Origin: CAYZMH01 sp964479445
GTDB lineage: Bacteria; Bacteroidota; Bacteroidia; Bacteroidales; GCA-2748055
Assembly (NCBI GenBank): GCA_964479445.1
Contig: CAYZMH010000001.1
Location: 62,001-126,000, forward strand
Length of the DNA stretch: 64,000 bases
Reading direction: 5' to 3'
Shown here: positions 8,401-16,572 of the stretch, piece by piece
How positions within the stretch are numbered: the first letter of the stretch is position 1
Layout: every line of letters starts with the position of its first letter
Position numbers and translations under genes: made by a program
The notes under the pieces: generated by a model
Told to the model about the DNA's origin: nothing
The model's input: the letters and a program-made list of their open reading frames with translations, nothing else
Database searches by the model: none

Positions 8401-8922
8401 ATGATGAGATCCTCAGAATTTAAATTGATGGTAATGCCATATGCTTCCCGGTTGTATCGCCTGGCCTTCAGGATGATGGGCAACCGGGAAGAGGCTGAGG
8501 ATGTGGTACAGGAGGTCTACCTGAAATTGTGGAAAATGAGAAATGAATTGCCCTCCTACCAGAGCATCGAAGCCCTCGCAGTGAGGATAACCCGCAACCA
8601 GTGTCTTGACCTGCTGCGAAGAAGGAAAACGACCATGGATGTGATCGAATCAGAGAAACGGGAGCAGGAGTCGCATAAGCAGTCAACCCCGCAGGATCAT
8701 GCGGAAAAAGAAGAAAAGATGCAGTTGATGCATGAAATGATCAACCGGTTGCCAGAGCCGCAACGCTCACTGATCCATCTGCGTCATATTGAAGGCAAGG
8801 AATACGAAGAGATTGCTGCTATAGTCAATATGACAGGAAATGCAATCCGGGTAAATATCTCAAGAGCCCGGAAAAAACTCAGGGAAATGCTAAATACACA
8901 ATACTCCCCATGGAAAAACTAG
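8401..8922 (+). CDS. ECF-type RNA polymerase sigma factor
   Basis: Alternative sigma factor of the extracytoplasmic-function group. Region 2 is visible at about residues 12-75 (ASRLYRLAFRMMGNREEAED, VVQEVYLKLWK, and the -10-recognition helix AVRITRNQCLDLLRRRK). A charged linker follows, then region 4 at about residues 105-165 (MINRLPEPQRSLIHLRHIEG, EYEEIAAIVNMTGNAIRVNI, SRARKKLREML). The length of 173 is typical. The 3' end overlaps the start of the next gene by 13 bases, which suggests translational coupling to an anti-sigma partner. Target promoters cannot be derived from the sequence, but autocontrol of the cassette is likely from family habit. Confidence 0.94.
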   Translation: MMRSSEFKLMVMPYASRLYRLAFRMMGNREEAEDVVQEVYLKLWKMRNELPSYQSIEALAVRITRNQCLDLLRRRKTTMDVIESEKREQESHKQSTPQDHAEKEEKMQLMHEMINRLPEPQRSLIHLRHIEGKEYEEIAAIVNMTGNAIRVNISRARKKLREMLNTQYSPWKN

Positions 8923-9485
8923 AGCACATAAAACAGTTGCTTCAACGGTTTTACGAGGGTGAATCAACGCTCGCGGAAGAGCAGGAATTGCTGGATTATT
9001 TTTCACAGGAACCTGTTCCCGACGAGTTTTTGCCCGAAAAGGAGTTGTTCGAAGCACTGCAATTGGCTTCAGGGAAGCCTGTGGATGTACCCGGTAGCCT
9101 GAATGAAAGGATTCTTTCAGCCATCGATGAGGTCGATGATAAAGAGGCCAGGGTGAGACGCGTCAGCTGGTTGTCGCTTTCCGGACTCGCAGCGGGATTG
9201 CTGGTACTGCTGGGAATCTATTTTATGTTTTTGAGGGAAGAACCATCCAGTAACCTGATCGCGGAAGATACCTATGAAAACCCCATGGTAGCCTACAGGG
9301 AAGCTAAGAAAGCGCTCTCTTTTGTCTCTTACAAGTTCAGCCAGGGCACCGGTGAACTTCAACCCCTGAAAGAGGTCAATGAGACCATGCAGACCATACA
9401 ACCGATCACCAAGATATCCAGTGGAAGTAAACAGCTGCAATTGCTGGGAAAATTCGATGTGAGCGGGGAAACCAGGACACAATAA
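8910..9485 (+). CDS. Single-pass membrane protein, putative anti-sigma factor
   Basis: A 191-residue protein with a cytoplasmic acidic N-terminus (HIKQLLQRFYEGESTLAEEQ), one transmembrane helix at about residues 86-108, and an outside tail of about 80 residues ending in KFDVSGETRTQ. The N-terminal helical pattern resembles the tails of small Bacteroidota anti-sigma proteins (FYEGE.T..EE..L..YF). It overlaps the ECF sigma gene by 13 bases, the usual arrangement for a sigma/anti-sigma pair. No zinc-binding HxxxCxxC motif is present. Assignment as anti-sigma rests on topology and context, not on a firm family match. Confidence 0.65.
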   Translation: MEKLEHIKQLLQRFYEGESTLAEEQELLDYFSQEPVPDEFLPEKELFEALQLASGKPVDVPGSLNERILSAIDEVDDKEARVRRVSWLSLSGLAAGLLVLLGIYFMFLREEPSSNLIAEDTYENPMVAYREAKKALSFVSYKFSQGTGELQPLKEVNETMQTIQPITKISSGSKQLQLLGKFDVSGETRTQ

Positions 9486-9504
9486 GTACTGAAAACATAA
9501 GACC

Positions 9505-10020
9505 ATGAAAAAAATAGTAACCACAATCATTTTGCTCTCAGGGGTGCTGATGCTATTCGCTCAAACCCCGGTCGATCGCGTTTTTGATAAATATGCGGGA
9601 AAAGACGGCTATACCACCGTCTACATATCGAGCTATATGTTTAAACTGATGTCCAATATTGAAACCAGTGATCCGGACTACGAGGAGTTTAAGAAAGCTT
9701 CTTCAGGTATTGAATCGATCCGGATCCTTGCACAGGAAGGCTCCTCCGGACCCGGTTTTGCGCGCGAGTTGCTCGATATTCTCCCGCGAAGTGAATACCA
9801 GGAGTTGATGGTCGTAAAGGAGGAGAACGAAGAGGTGCTCTTCCTGGCCCGGGAAGAACAGGGGAAGATCTCCGAATTTTTACTGATCGTTGACAGTGGT
9901 GGGGAGGATGCCCTGATCGTTATTACCGGTGATATTGACCTGGAGAGTATTTCAAGCCTGGCCAATAGCATGGATATGCCCGCAATGAAAAACCTGGAGG
10001 AGCTGGAAGAGAATCAGTAG
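9505..10020 (+). CDS. DUF4252 family exported protein (copy 2)
   Basis: A paralogue of the gene at 7853: signal peptide ending near LMLFAQ, then VDRVFDKYAGKDGYTTVYIS, then EYQELMVVKEENEEVLFLAR and ISEFLLIVDSGGEDALIVIT, ending in MKNLEELEENQ. The matching segments have the same order and spacing in both copies, which points to duplication around the sigma/anti-sigma pair. It follows the anti-sigma-like gene by 19 bases. Its last 7 bases overlap the end of the convergent exonuclease gene. Function is unknown; it should be periplasmic. Confidence 0.84.
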   Translation: MKKIVTTIILLSGVLMLFAQTPVDRVFDKYAGKDGYTTVYISSYMFKLMSNIETSDPDYEEFKKASSGIESIRILAQEGSSGPGFARELLDILPRSEYQELMVVKEENEEVLFLAREEQGKISEFLLIVDSGGEDALIVITGDIDLESISSLANSMDMPAMKNLEELEENQ

Positions 10021-11402
10021 TAAAGGATCTTCTCAACCTGGTGTTTACGGAGCCAGGTGCTCAGTATTTGCCTGACATCCCGGTTGTCCAGTCCGGGTTG
10101 CACACAATCCAGCATCTGCTCGATACTCACATATCCTTCATCTACAGGCAGATATCCGTATCCCATATAGATGCCTTTCTCAATTCTTACCAGGCTTCGT
10201 TCATCGGCCGTTCTGCCCTGGTCAATGATCAGCATGTTAGACCGGTCAAGTCTGAACCGCTCCAGCATTGCTTCCACGCGTTTGTTATACCCCCTGACAG
10301 CTTCTTTCTGAATACATGCTCCGTTGCACTGCCGGATCTCGTAATGAAAACAGGCTCCTTCCGTTTTATAGAGTCCGCATAATTTCTGACAAAGCCAGTA
10401 TTTTTCTGCCAGGCGGGAGAGCGCTTGCTTCGCTTCAATTTTATTGTTGTAACAGGTGACCGGTTTTTCAGGCGATTCATTGATCTTTTTTAGGTCCAGG
10501 GTAATGTAACCGTACGGATCTTTTCTGGTATACAACCCCCAGTAGGAGGATTGTCTTCGCTGAGCACGGTTATAGAGGGGACGGTTTTGCTTGATCTCAG
10601 CCGACTCCTTAAGGAGTGCGATCAGTTCACTTCCAGTAAGGTCAAAGGATATAGAGGCAATGCGCTGCTTCATCTCCATGGCTCGCTTGCCCCGGGTATT
10701 GCCAAGATGTGAAAGAATCCTTTTCCTGATGTTGGTACTTTTGCCTATATAGATCAGGATGTTGTTTTCATCGTAGAAGTAGTAGGTCCCCGTTTTTTCC
10801 GGTAGCTTCTCGATATCAGAAACCGACAGGTTGGCATTTAAATTTTTATACCGGACATTCCGGGGAAGCATGCTCTCCAATTCCTGTCCGTTTTTCCCCA
10901 TTTTCTCCCGTAGCAGATCGAAGAGTTTGACCGTGGCCATTGCATCACCTGCTGCCCGGTGTCTCCCGTTTATCGTTATGCCCAGTTCTTCGCACAATCT
11001 TCCCAGGCTATAGGATTTAAATCCCGGTATGATCTTGCGGCTCAGTTTGACCGTGCAGAGAACTTCGCGCTGGTAGTCATAGCCAAGGCGGGTAAACTCA
11101 CTTTTTATGAAGTTGTAGTCGAAGATCACATTGTGACCAACAATGACATGGTTTTCAGTCCGCTCCACCAGGTCCCGGGCAATCTCATAAAAGCGGGGAG
11201 CATCTGCTACCATCTCATTGGTGATGCCTGTTAAGCCGGTAATGAAGTAGGGAATGCTCTTTTCCGGATTGATCAGGCTAGACCACTCATCCACGATTCG
11301 ATCTCCATCGTGAAAGAAAATGGCAATTTCAGTGATCTTCTCGGTCTTGGGACTCCCTCCCGTGGTTTCAATATCCAGGATTGCGTACATGATGTGCTTC
11401 AA
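10014..11402 (-). CDS. DEDDh 3'-5' exonuclease fused to GIY-YIG (UvrC/Cho-like) endonuclease
   Basis: Residues 5-170 form a DnaQ-type exonuclease with all five catalytic residues visible: Asp10 and Glu12 in LDIETTGG, Asp95 in GHNVIFDYNFI, His148 and Asp153 in GRHRAAGDA. Residues about 203-285 form a GIY-YIG nuclease (GTYYFYDENNILIYIGKSTN, then IRKRILSHL). A Cys-containing stretch (FHYEIRQCNGACIQ) resembles the segment after the GIY-YIG domain in UvrC. A related DEDD-Cho fusion is known in other bacteria; its role is thought to be DNA repair but is poorly defined. Start could be the first Met or MYAILD four residues later. The gene stands alone and converges on the DUF4252 gene. Confidence 0.88.
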   Translation of the reverse strand: MKHIMYAILDIETTGGSPKTEKITEIAIFFHDGDRIVDEWSSLINPEKSIPYFITGLTGITNEMVADAPRFYEIARDLVERTENHVIVGHNVIFDYNFIKSEFTRLGYDYQREVLCTVKLSRKIIPGFKSYSLGRLCEELGITINGRHRAAGDAMATVKLFDLLREKMGKNGQELESMLPRNVRYKNLNANLSVSDIEKLPEKTGTYYFYDENNILIYIGKSTNIRKRILSHLGNTRGKRAMEMKQRIASISFDLTGSELIALLKESAEIKQNRPLYNRAQRRQSSYWGLYTRKDPYGYITLDLKKINESPEKPVTCYNNKIEAKQALSRLAEKYWLCQKLCGLYKTEGACFHYEIRQCNGACIQKEAVRGYNKRVEAMLERFRLDRSNMLIIDQGRTADERSLVRIEKGIYMGYGYLPVDEGYVSIEQMLDCVQPGLDNRDVRQILSTWLRKHQVEKILYY

Positions 11403-11452
11403 TGGGTAGCCACCTCATGCAGAAAAGGGAATCATTGAATTGAGACGGACGA

Positions 11453-12154
11453 TTAGTTGTTGTCAGCCTCTTCTTTTCCCGATTCCTTGGTAGTCTCTTC
11501 TTTCTTATCTTCAGTCGGTGTTTTATCCCCGGCCTTGCCCGCGGGTTTCTTCTCATTTTTAGAATCAGGTTTACCTGCCTTCCCGGCTGTTTCAGGCTTC
11601 TTCGCACCCTTCTCTTTAGACTGAGTCACACCAGAGGCTTCTTTTTTTGATCCCCGATCCTTCGCCTTTTCGCCTGGATCTCCTGACTCAGTCGCTTTTT
11701 TTACAGACCTGGAATCAGCCCCTTTCCGGGTCTCCTCTGACTGCTTATCAGCGGCTTTCTTTGTCTCTTTGGTTGTGGATTCATCTTTATCTTTCCGGGC
11801 TGTATCCCCTGCAGGCTCTGATGCTTTCCCTGGGGTGGCAGATGCAGCCTTCTGTTTTTTGACCGGAGTGGCTTCTTTAGCCTGCTCAATTGATTTACTA
11901 CCTGCTGCTTTCCTGGTTGTCTTTTCAGTTACAGGTGGTGTAGAAGATTCAGGTGCTTTTTCCGGGGCTGCCGCTTTGGCACCCGTTGGCTTTTTAACAC
12001 CGGATGTTGACTCGGCAACTGGTTGCTCTTTCTTCTTCTGACTCGCTCCGGGCTGAGGAATACTCTTTCTACTTACCTTTTTTCGTGGTCTTCGCTTTCC
12101 GTAGGTTTTACTGAATAGTTTCCCACGCCTTGTCTTTTGGTCACCTTTTCCCAT
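11453..12154 (-). CDS. bTHX-like 30S ribosomal protein with long Lys/Ala/Glu-rich tail
   Basis: The first 26 residues (MGKGDQKTRRGKLFSKTYGK, then RRPRKK) match bTHX, the tiny protein in the head of the Thermus 30S subunit (recalled as [20 protein letters not shown] followed by YRPRKKK). Residues 27-233 are pure low complexity made of Lys, Glu, Ala, Ser, Thr, Gly, Pro and Asp. They contain no aromatic residue, Leu, Cys or His, like eukaryotic H1 tails and bacterial histone-H1-like proteins. The end is strongly acidic (KEEADNN). The tail should be disordered and may bind RNA or DNA, which is inference. The gene stands alone, between msrB upstream and the exonuclease gene downstream on the same strand. 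Confidence 0.75.
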   Translation of the reverse strand: MGKGDQKTRRGKLFSKTYGKRRPRKKVSRKSIPQPGASQKKKEQPVAESTSGVKKPTGAKAAAPEKAPESSTPPVTEKTTRKAAGSKSIEQAKEATPVKKQKAASATPGKASEPAGDTARKDKDESTTKETKKAADKQSEETRKGADSRSVKKATESGDPGEKAKDRGSKKEASGVTQSKEKGAKKPETAGKAGKPDSKNEKKPAGKAGDKTPTEDKKEETTKESGKEEADNN

Positions 12155-12231
12155 TTTAATCTGTTTTTTAGTGCGGTGTTTAAAAGTACTAAATAAATAT
12201 TCTTCTTACAAATAGAGCGAACTGGATAAAA

Positions 12232-12732
12232 TCATTCCTCTTCGGGAATGAAGTTCATAGAAACTGAATTCACACAATGCCTGGTATCTTTTGGTGTAAA
12301 ACCCTCTCCTTTAAACACATGACCAAGGTGACCTCCACAATTACTGCATATAATCTCGGTACGTATTCCATCTGCATCCTGCTGGCGCGTAACAGCGCCT
12401 TCAATTTCATCATCAAAGCTGGGCCACCCGCAATGACTGTTGAATTTATCTTCAGACCGGAACAGGGGAGCGTTGCAGCGCTTGCAAACATAAACTCCCT
12501 TCTCTTTGTGATCTACGTATTTTCCGGACCACGGTCTTTCTGTTCCTTTTTGATCAATTACATACTTCTCAAATGTATTCAATGGATTATAATTCATAGG
12601 ATCTTCAATTACATTGATTTTCAATTCACTTATGGGATTAACATTCTCATTTCCTGCATTTTCCGGTTCCTGTGCGCATGCAGCCGGGATAAACAACAGG
12701 AATAACCATATCATACTCACTGCATTTTTCAT
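12232..12732 (-). CDS. msrB: Peptide-methionine (R)-S-oxide reductase lipoprotein
   Basis: Reduces methionine-R-sulfoxide in proteins. All MsrB landmarks are present: two zinc CxxC pairs (CKRCNAPLF and [10 protein letters not shown]), the substrate region [15 protein letters not shown], and the catalytic Cys in [11 protein letters not shown]. The N-terminus is a lipoprotein signal with a lipobox-like IPAAC (Cys19), so the enzyme should sit in the envelope rather than the cytosol. A second Cys for recycling appears to be supplied in the HCGWPSF segment. It is not next to the msrA gene (53064-53678), which is also exported. Confidence 0.95.
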   Translation of the reverse strand: MKNAVSMIWLFLLFIPAACAQEPENAGNENVNPISELKINVIEDPMNYNPLNTFEKYVIDQKGTERPWSGKYVDHKEKGVYVCKRCNAPLFRSEDKFNSHCGWPSFDDEIEGAVTRQQDADGIRTEIICSNCGGHLGHVFKGEGFTPKDTRHCVNSVSMNFIPEEE

Positions 12733-12842
12733 GGCTGTTTCCTTTCAGGTTAAGGGGTTGTGTGCTGGAGATCGGTTTGAAGTGTAACAACAGCAGGACC
12801 TGTTTGGTTCAGCGTGGGGGAGAACTGTGATTGGTGAGTGGA

Positions 12843-13316
12843 TCAGGTTCCTGCCTTGATATACTCCTTGTATTCCAGGTAGAACTCTTCAAGTTTTTCC
12901 ATGTGTCTGTAAAAGAATCGATAAGCCTCACTCCATGTCTCCCGGTTGTAAATATCCAGACCCTCTTCGGATATATAGATGCGGCTTACCGATTTACCGT
13001 TTTCGCGAATGTAATCGAGTTCCCAGGTCATTTCTCTCTCCATCACCTGGTGCAGCAATTTCTTCAGGCTTTCCAGTTTTTCGTAAAGCGCAAACCTCTT
13101 GTCCATATTTCTTGTTTCAATATCAATGCCGGCGAGGGCTTTTTCCCGGTCTATATGCAGCCGCAGGTTAAGCGCATTGATGCCGGTCCTGTCCAGGATC
13201 CACCAGGAGGGTTTTCCTGCTTTCACTCTTCGTTTCCGGGTGTAAACCCTGAAACCGTCCCAGAACTCCATTCGTAACTGTTTGGCTTCTTCCTTTGAGA
13301 ACATATGTATGGTCAC
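12843..13316 (-). CDS. DUF4268-like protein
   Basis: A 157-residue soluble protein without signal or membrane segments. It starts MTIHMFSKEEAKQLRMEFWD, with MFSKEEAK four residues in as an alternative start. The segment EFWDGFRVYTRKRR, then SWWILDRTGINALNLRLHID, and the aromatic, charged C-terminus (YRFFYRHMEKLEEFYLEYKE) resemble Bacteroidota DUF4268 proteins, where the domain occurs alone or at the end of nuclease-like proteins. Function is unknown. It is separated from msrB by 110 bases without a terminator and could be cotranscribed with it. Confidence 0.7.
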   Translation of the reverse strand: MTIHMFSKEEAKQLRMEFWDGFRVYTRKRRVKAGKPSWWILDRTGINALNLRLHIDREKALAGIDIETRNMDKRFALYEKLESLKKLLHQVMEREMTWELDYIRENGKSVSRIYISEEGLDIYNRETWSEAYRFFYRHMEKLEEFYLEYKEYIKAGT

Positions 13317-13728
13317 TTTTTTACCGGGTGATCGGCCATCCGCGTATCACATGAGAATAAAGATAACAAATATTCATCATCGTTATATACCGATTAAATT
13401 CCAGATTCTTTTTCGCATTCTGCACGGACAGTTAAACCGAGTTTGAAAAACCTACTTAATAAATGGGAGGTAGATTCCTGGTCCTGAAAAAAGCCAGGTA
13501 CAGAAAATGGCTCTTTCAAACTTAGATCGGGGTAAAAAGCACTATATTGCTAATATGTCTCTGCTTCAGAGACGAAAGAAACAATTATAAATAATTAAAT
13601 AAACTTATATATTAATTAATCATTAAAAATTATTATTATCTAATATATATAAAAATAAAATTATATTTATTTTTATAATATTTAAAGATAATATATCTTA
13701 TTAACCTGACATCAAATCACGTTACAGG
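13317..13728. other. 412-base intergenic region, AT-rich second half
   Basis: Separates the divergent DUF4268-like gene (minus) and aldo/keto reductase gene (plus). No gene was found. A perfect small hairpin (GTCTCTG-CTT-CAGAGAC) lies at 13557-13573. Bases about 13580-13700 are almost pure A/T, similar to the spacer at 2870-3240, and would carry the reductase promoter. No clear TAnnTTTG element was identified. Confidence 0.5.
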
Positions 13729-14640
13729 ATGCGAAATTCATTGTTTTCAAGAAAACGCTTTATCGCTTTACTTTCGATGGGTGTAACAACTCTTGGGATG
13801 AGTCCTTTGAAGCTTTTTTCCCGGTATCAGAATAAAATGACAGGGAAGGTCGACCTCGGAGATACCGGGCTTTCTGTTAGTCCGTTATGCTTCGGTGCAT
13901 CCCGTACCCAGGATACCACACTTATGAGATATGCCCTGGATCAGGGCATTAATTTTATCGATACCGGGCGTTCATATGCTAATGGGAAGAATGAAGAATT
14001 GGTAGGGAAGGTGATCCGGGAGGACCGTCAGCGTTTCATCATTCAAACCAAGGCACGTTTAAGAGATGTTGAACTTACCGGTAAAAACAGGGTCAGCGAT
14101 AAAAAGATAGAGGATATTCTAACCCGGGAGCTGGAAGGTTCTTTACAGGCACTTAAAACCGATTATGTGGACATTCTCCTTATGCATGGTGTTGATAAAA
14201 ATGAACAGCTTACACACCCTGCCGTGAGAAAGTTCTTTGAAAAGATGAAGAATCGGGGTATGGTTCGTGCCGCCGGATTCTCTGCGCACCGCAATCAACT
14301 TCAGTTGTTGCAAACCAACAACAGGGATTTCTTTTTTCGGGTGGTAATGGTTCCCTTCAACCCTTCGGGAGAGTTCGTTCATTCCAGGTCGGGATGGCAT
14401 GCTGCATGGGACCAGCAGGTCATCGGAAAAGAGCTGGCCAGGGCAAGGGAACATGGCGTGGGGACCCTGGCTATGAAAACCTGCTCGGGTGGTCCGCATC
14501 AACCGGAAAAATCAAACCATGCCTCATATCACCACGCCGTTAAATGGGTTCTTGAACGTGATTTTATTGATGCCGCTGCAGTTGCCATGACAAGCTTTAC
14601 AGAAATCGACGATATCCTGGGCATCAATACCCATTTCTGA
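13729..14640 (+). CDS. Aldo/keto reductase family protein with N-terminal signal or anchor
   Basis: NAD(P)H-dependent oxidoreductase with the aldo/keto reductase barrel. The tetrad is recognisable: Asp and Tyr in FIDTGRSYANG, Lys in IIQTKARL, His in ILLMHGVD. The barrel starts with LGDTGLSVSPLCFGASR, and GTLAMKTCSGG contributes the cofactor end. About 35 residues precede the barrel (SRKRFIALLSMGVTTLGMSP), a hydrophobic segment consistent with export or anchoring. The RK pair is only loosely Tat-like. The C-terminus is short and lacks the ferredoxin domain of some relatives. The substrate is unknown. The gene is alone, with an AT-rich upstream region. Confidence 0.85.
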   Translation: MRNSLFSRKRFIALLSMGVTTLGMSPLKLFSRYQNKMTGKVDLGDTGLSVSPLCFGASRTQDTTLMRYALDQGINFIDTGRSYANGKNEELVGKVIREDRQRFIIQTKARLRDVELTGKNRVSDKKIEDILTRELEGSLQALKTDYVDILLMHGVDKNEQLTHPAVRKFFEKMKNRGMVRAAGFSAHRNQLQLLQTNNRDFFFRVVMVPFNPSGEFVHSRSGWHAAWDQQVIGKELARAREHGVGTLAMKTCSGGPHQPEKSNHASYHHAVKWVLERDFIDAAAVAMTSFTEIDDILGINTHF

Positions 14641-14787
14641 CCATTTGGAATATAAATGATTGTTTTTCAATATAAAATATATTGTAACCTATATTACCAC
14701 TTTAAATCCCGACAGTCCTGTCAGCCCAATTTTAGCTAGGCGGGCAGATTCACGTTTGTATATTTCTTTTTGTTCGGGAACCCGGAC

Positions 14788-16437
14788 CTATCTGCTGTTG
14801 GAGTATTTGACAATCAGCTGATCATGAAGATCATTATACATTTGTAATACCTCTTCCATGTTTTTTATGGTATATTCGGTCAGGAAATCACTGGCTTTAC
14901 CGGGATTCTTGTCATAGAGCTCCAGGGCCTTTGCATCAATGTGGTCACGCTCCTTAATAAGACGCTCTTCAAAAGGATCCCGAACGGCCCTGACATCCTG
15001 GATCATCTCCTGCCATTTAAGATAGAGCAGGTTATCCACAAAGTCAATGGCCCAGGCGGCCGACTCTCTGCTGTAGGTGGTTGGATCAAAATTCTTATAG
15101 CATTCGGCGATCTCGCGGGTACCGGTGTAAATGGGGACATACGGACTCGTATAGGCGTTGTCGAGGAACACCCAGTAGAGGCCCCCGATGGGATCGGGTA
15201 GCCAATCCCGGAGTTGGGCAATCATGCCATAATACCCCTGTGGACGGGCTACATTGCGCCGGTTATTGATATCCAGCAATTCACGCCAGTCGCGTGTGGG
15301 AAAGGGAGTGGCAAGCGGACTCTTTTTCATGCCACCCTTTCCATCGGGTACATACCAGTCATAGTCCTCGGTTTTATCATAGATGGTACCCTCGAACGTG
15401 GAGCGCTGAAATGCCATGATGTCCTGAAGAGAGATTATCTGTTCCGTTTTCACTGAAGTGGGGTACATGGAGATCGGTTCAACGTATTGAATATACTGGT
15501 TGTAACCCATCATGTGGCCATCTTCAAGGCTTCGCTTGGGCCAGTCGGCATAGGAAGGAGCGTAGGAACTGTAGAATAGCCACAGCCTGCTGGTGGCCCA
15601 CTCCCGGGGGGTGGGAGCATAAACTTCCTGCCAGATAAATGGCTGGCTTCCATCCGGATCATACCAGCCCTGTTCTGATGCATAGGATTTATAATTGGAA
15701 GAGTAGAGGAAGTTTTCCGGATCGTTCTCATCAATCTCTTTAAGGATGCTCCAGTTCGCCACAACCAGGGCGTGGTCATCGGGGATACGCTTTGCTGCCC
15801 AGACAGCCCCGGGCTCACCTGAATCCGGATCCCAGTCATTTCCCACACTGAACACTTCGAATACCCATATCTCTCCGGGATCTCCGATTACCAGGGTCTC
15901 TGATTCCCCGGCGCAGGAGGGAAGAAATCCGTAGGTGTTCATCAGACGACCGATCAGTCTGACCGCCTCCGCTGATGTTTTGCACCGTTGAAGGGCAAAC
16001 ACCTGGGCCTGCTCCACGGTCATGATCTGTTTGCAGACCGACCGGTCCACTTTCATGGCCTCTCGCTGACTGGTCGTACTTTCGGCGATGGCCAGCTGAT
16101 GTTCGTTCATGTGTGGATAGGCGGAATGAAAATAGGTGTAGGTCTCTTCCACCTGGGGGATCGTTCCGATTACCTCTCCATAATCGTCCAGGGGTCTGTT
16201 GATATCCTGGATGCCCCAGTAAACCTCGGCCATGGACCCTTTTTCGAAGGATTGTCCGGGAACCACCCTGATCCGGCAATCAGCCCCGCAATCGGTATGG
16301 GAAATAAAGACCGAACCATCTGCAGAGGCCTCTTTGCCAACTGCAATGATGGTGCATGCCCCGGTATGTTGTGGCAGCATTAGAAGGATGAGCAAAGAAA
16401 GGGTGGCTGTAAGGAGGGCAGTGTTCGAGGTTTTCAT
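14788..16437 (-). CDS. C69-family dipeptidase (PepD-like), secreted
   Basis: N-terminal-nucleophile hydrolase of peptidase family C69, which removes dipeptides. The signal peptide ends at HTGA, and the next residue, Cys28 (CTIIAVGKEASADGS), would become the N-terminal nucleophile after cleavage. The family segments HTDCGADCR, IAESTTS and FGLPSCAG-type SCAGESETLVIGDPGEIWVFE follow. The length of 549 matches secreted C69 enzymes. HTGAC also looks faintly like a lipobox but lacks a hydrophobic residue at -3, and lipidation would block an N-terminal nucleophile. The gene stands alone. Confidence 0.9.
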   Translation of the reverse strand: MKTSNTALLTATLSLLILLMLPQHTGACTIIAVGKEASADGSVFISHTDCGADCRIRVVPGQSFEKGSMAEVYWGIQDINRPLDDYGEVIGTIPQVEETYTYFHSAYPHMNEHQLAIAESTTSQREAMKVDRSVCKQIMTVEQAQVFALQRCKTSAEAVRLIGRLMNTYGFLPSCAGESETLVIGDPGEIWVFEVFSVGNDWDPDSGEPGAVWAAKRIPDDHALVVANWSILKEIDENDPENFLYSSNYKSYASEQGWYDPDGSQPFIWQEVYAPTPREWATSRLWLFYSSYAPSYADWPKRSLEDGHMMGYNQYIQYVEPISMYPTSVKTEQIISLQDIMAFQRSTFEGTIYDKTEDYDWYVPDGKGGMKKSPLATPFPTRDWRELLDINNRRNVARPQGYYGMIAQLRDWLPDPIGGLYWVFLDNAYTSPYVPIYTGTREIAECYKNFDPTTYSRESAAWAIDFVDNLLYLKWQEMIQDVRAVRDPFEERLIKERDHIDAKALELYDKNPGKASDFLTEYTIKNMEEVLQMYNDLHDQLIVKYSNSR

Positions 16438-16506
16438 AACTGGTCATTTAATAGTGTGAAAGCGTAAATTTAAAAAGTCCGCTCCAATCAGGGCACTATT
16501 TCCCAC

Positions 16507-16545
16507 AAAAAAACCACCGGCACCCTGAAAGTGCGGTGGTTTTTG
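16507..16545 (-). terminator. Rho-independent terminator after PPC lipoprotein gene
   Basis: On the minus strand a long hairpin pairs ACCACCG with GCAC against GTGC with GGTGGT, with a short internal mismatch, and ends in a U-run (A-run 16507-16513). The opposite arm also ends in a T-run, so it may stop transcription in both directions. Confidence 0.75.
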
Positions 16546-16572
16546 TAAACACCGTTGGGGTGCAAGGGTGGG

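Noticed and set aside
13729..13790. Tat signal in the aldo/keto reductase (SRKRFIALL)
   Set aside because: The motif has RK rather than RR, so export by Tat is not supported; a Sec-type or anchored segment is equally possible.
16330..16360. Lipobox in the C69 peptidase (HTGAC)
   Set aside because: The -3 residue is Thr, not hydrophobic, and lipidation would block the N-terminal Cys nucleophile required by this family.
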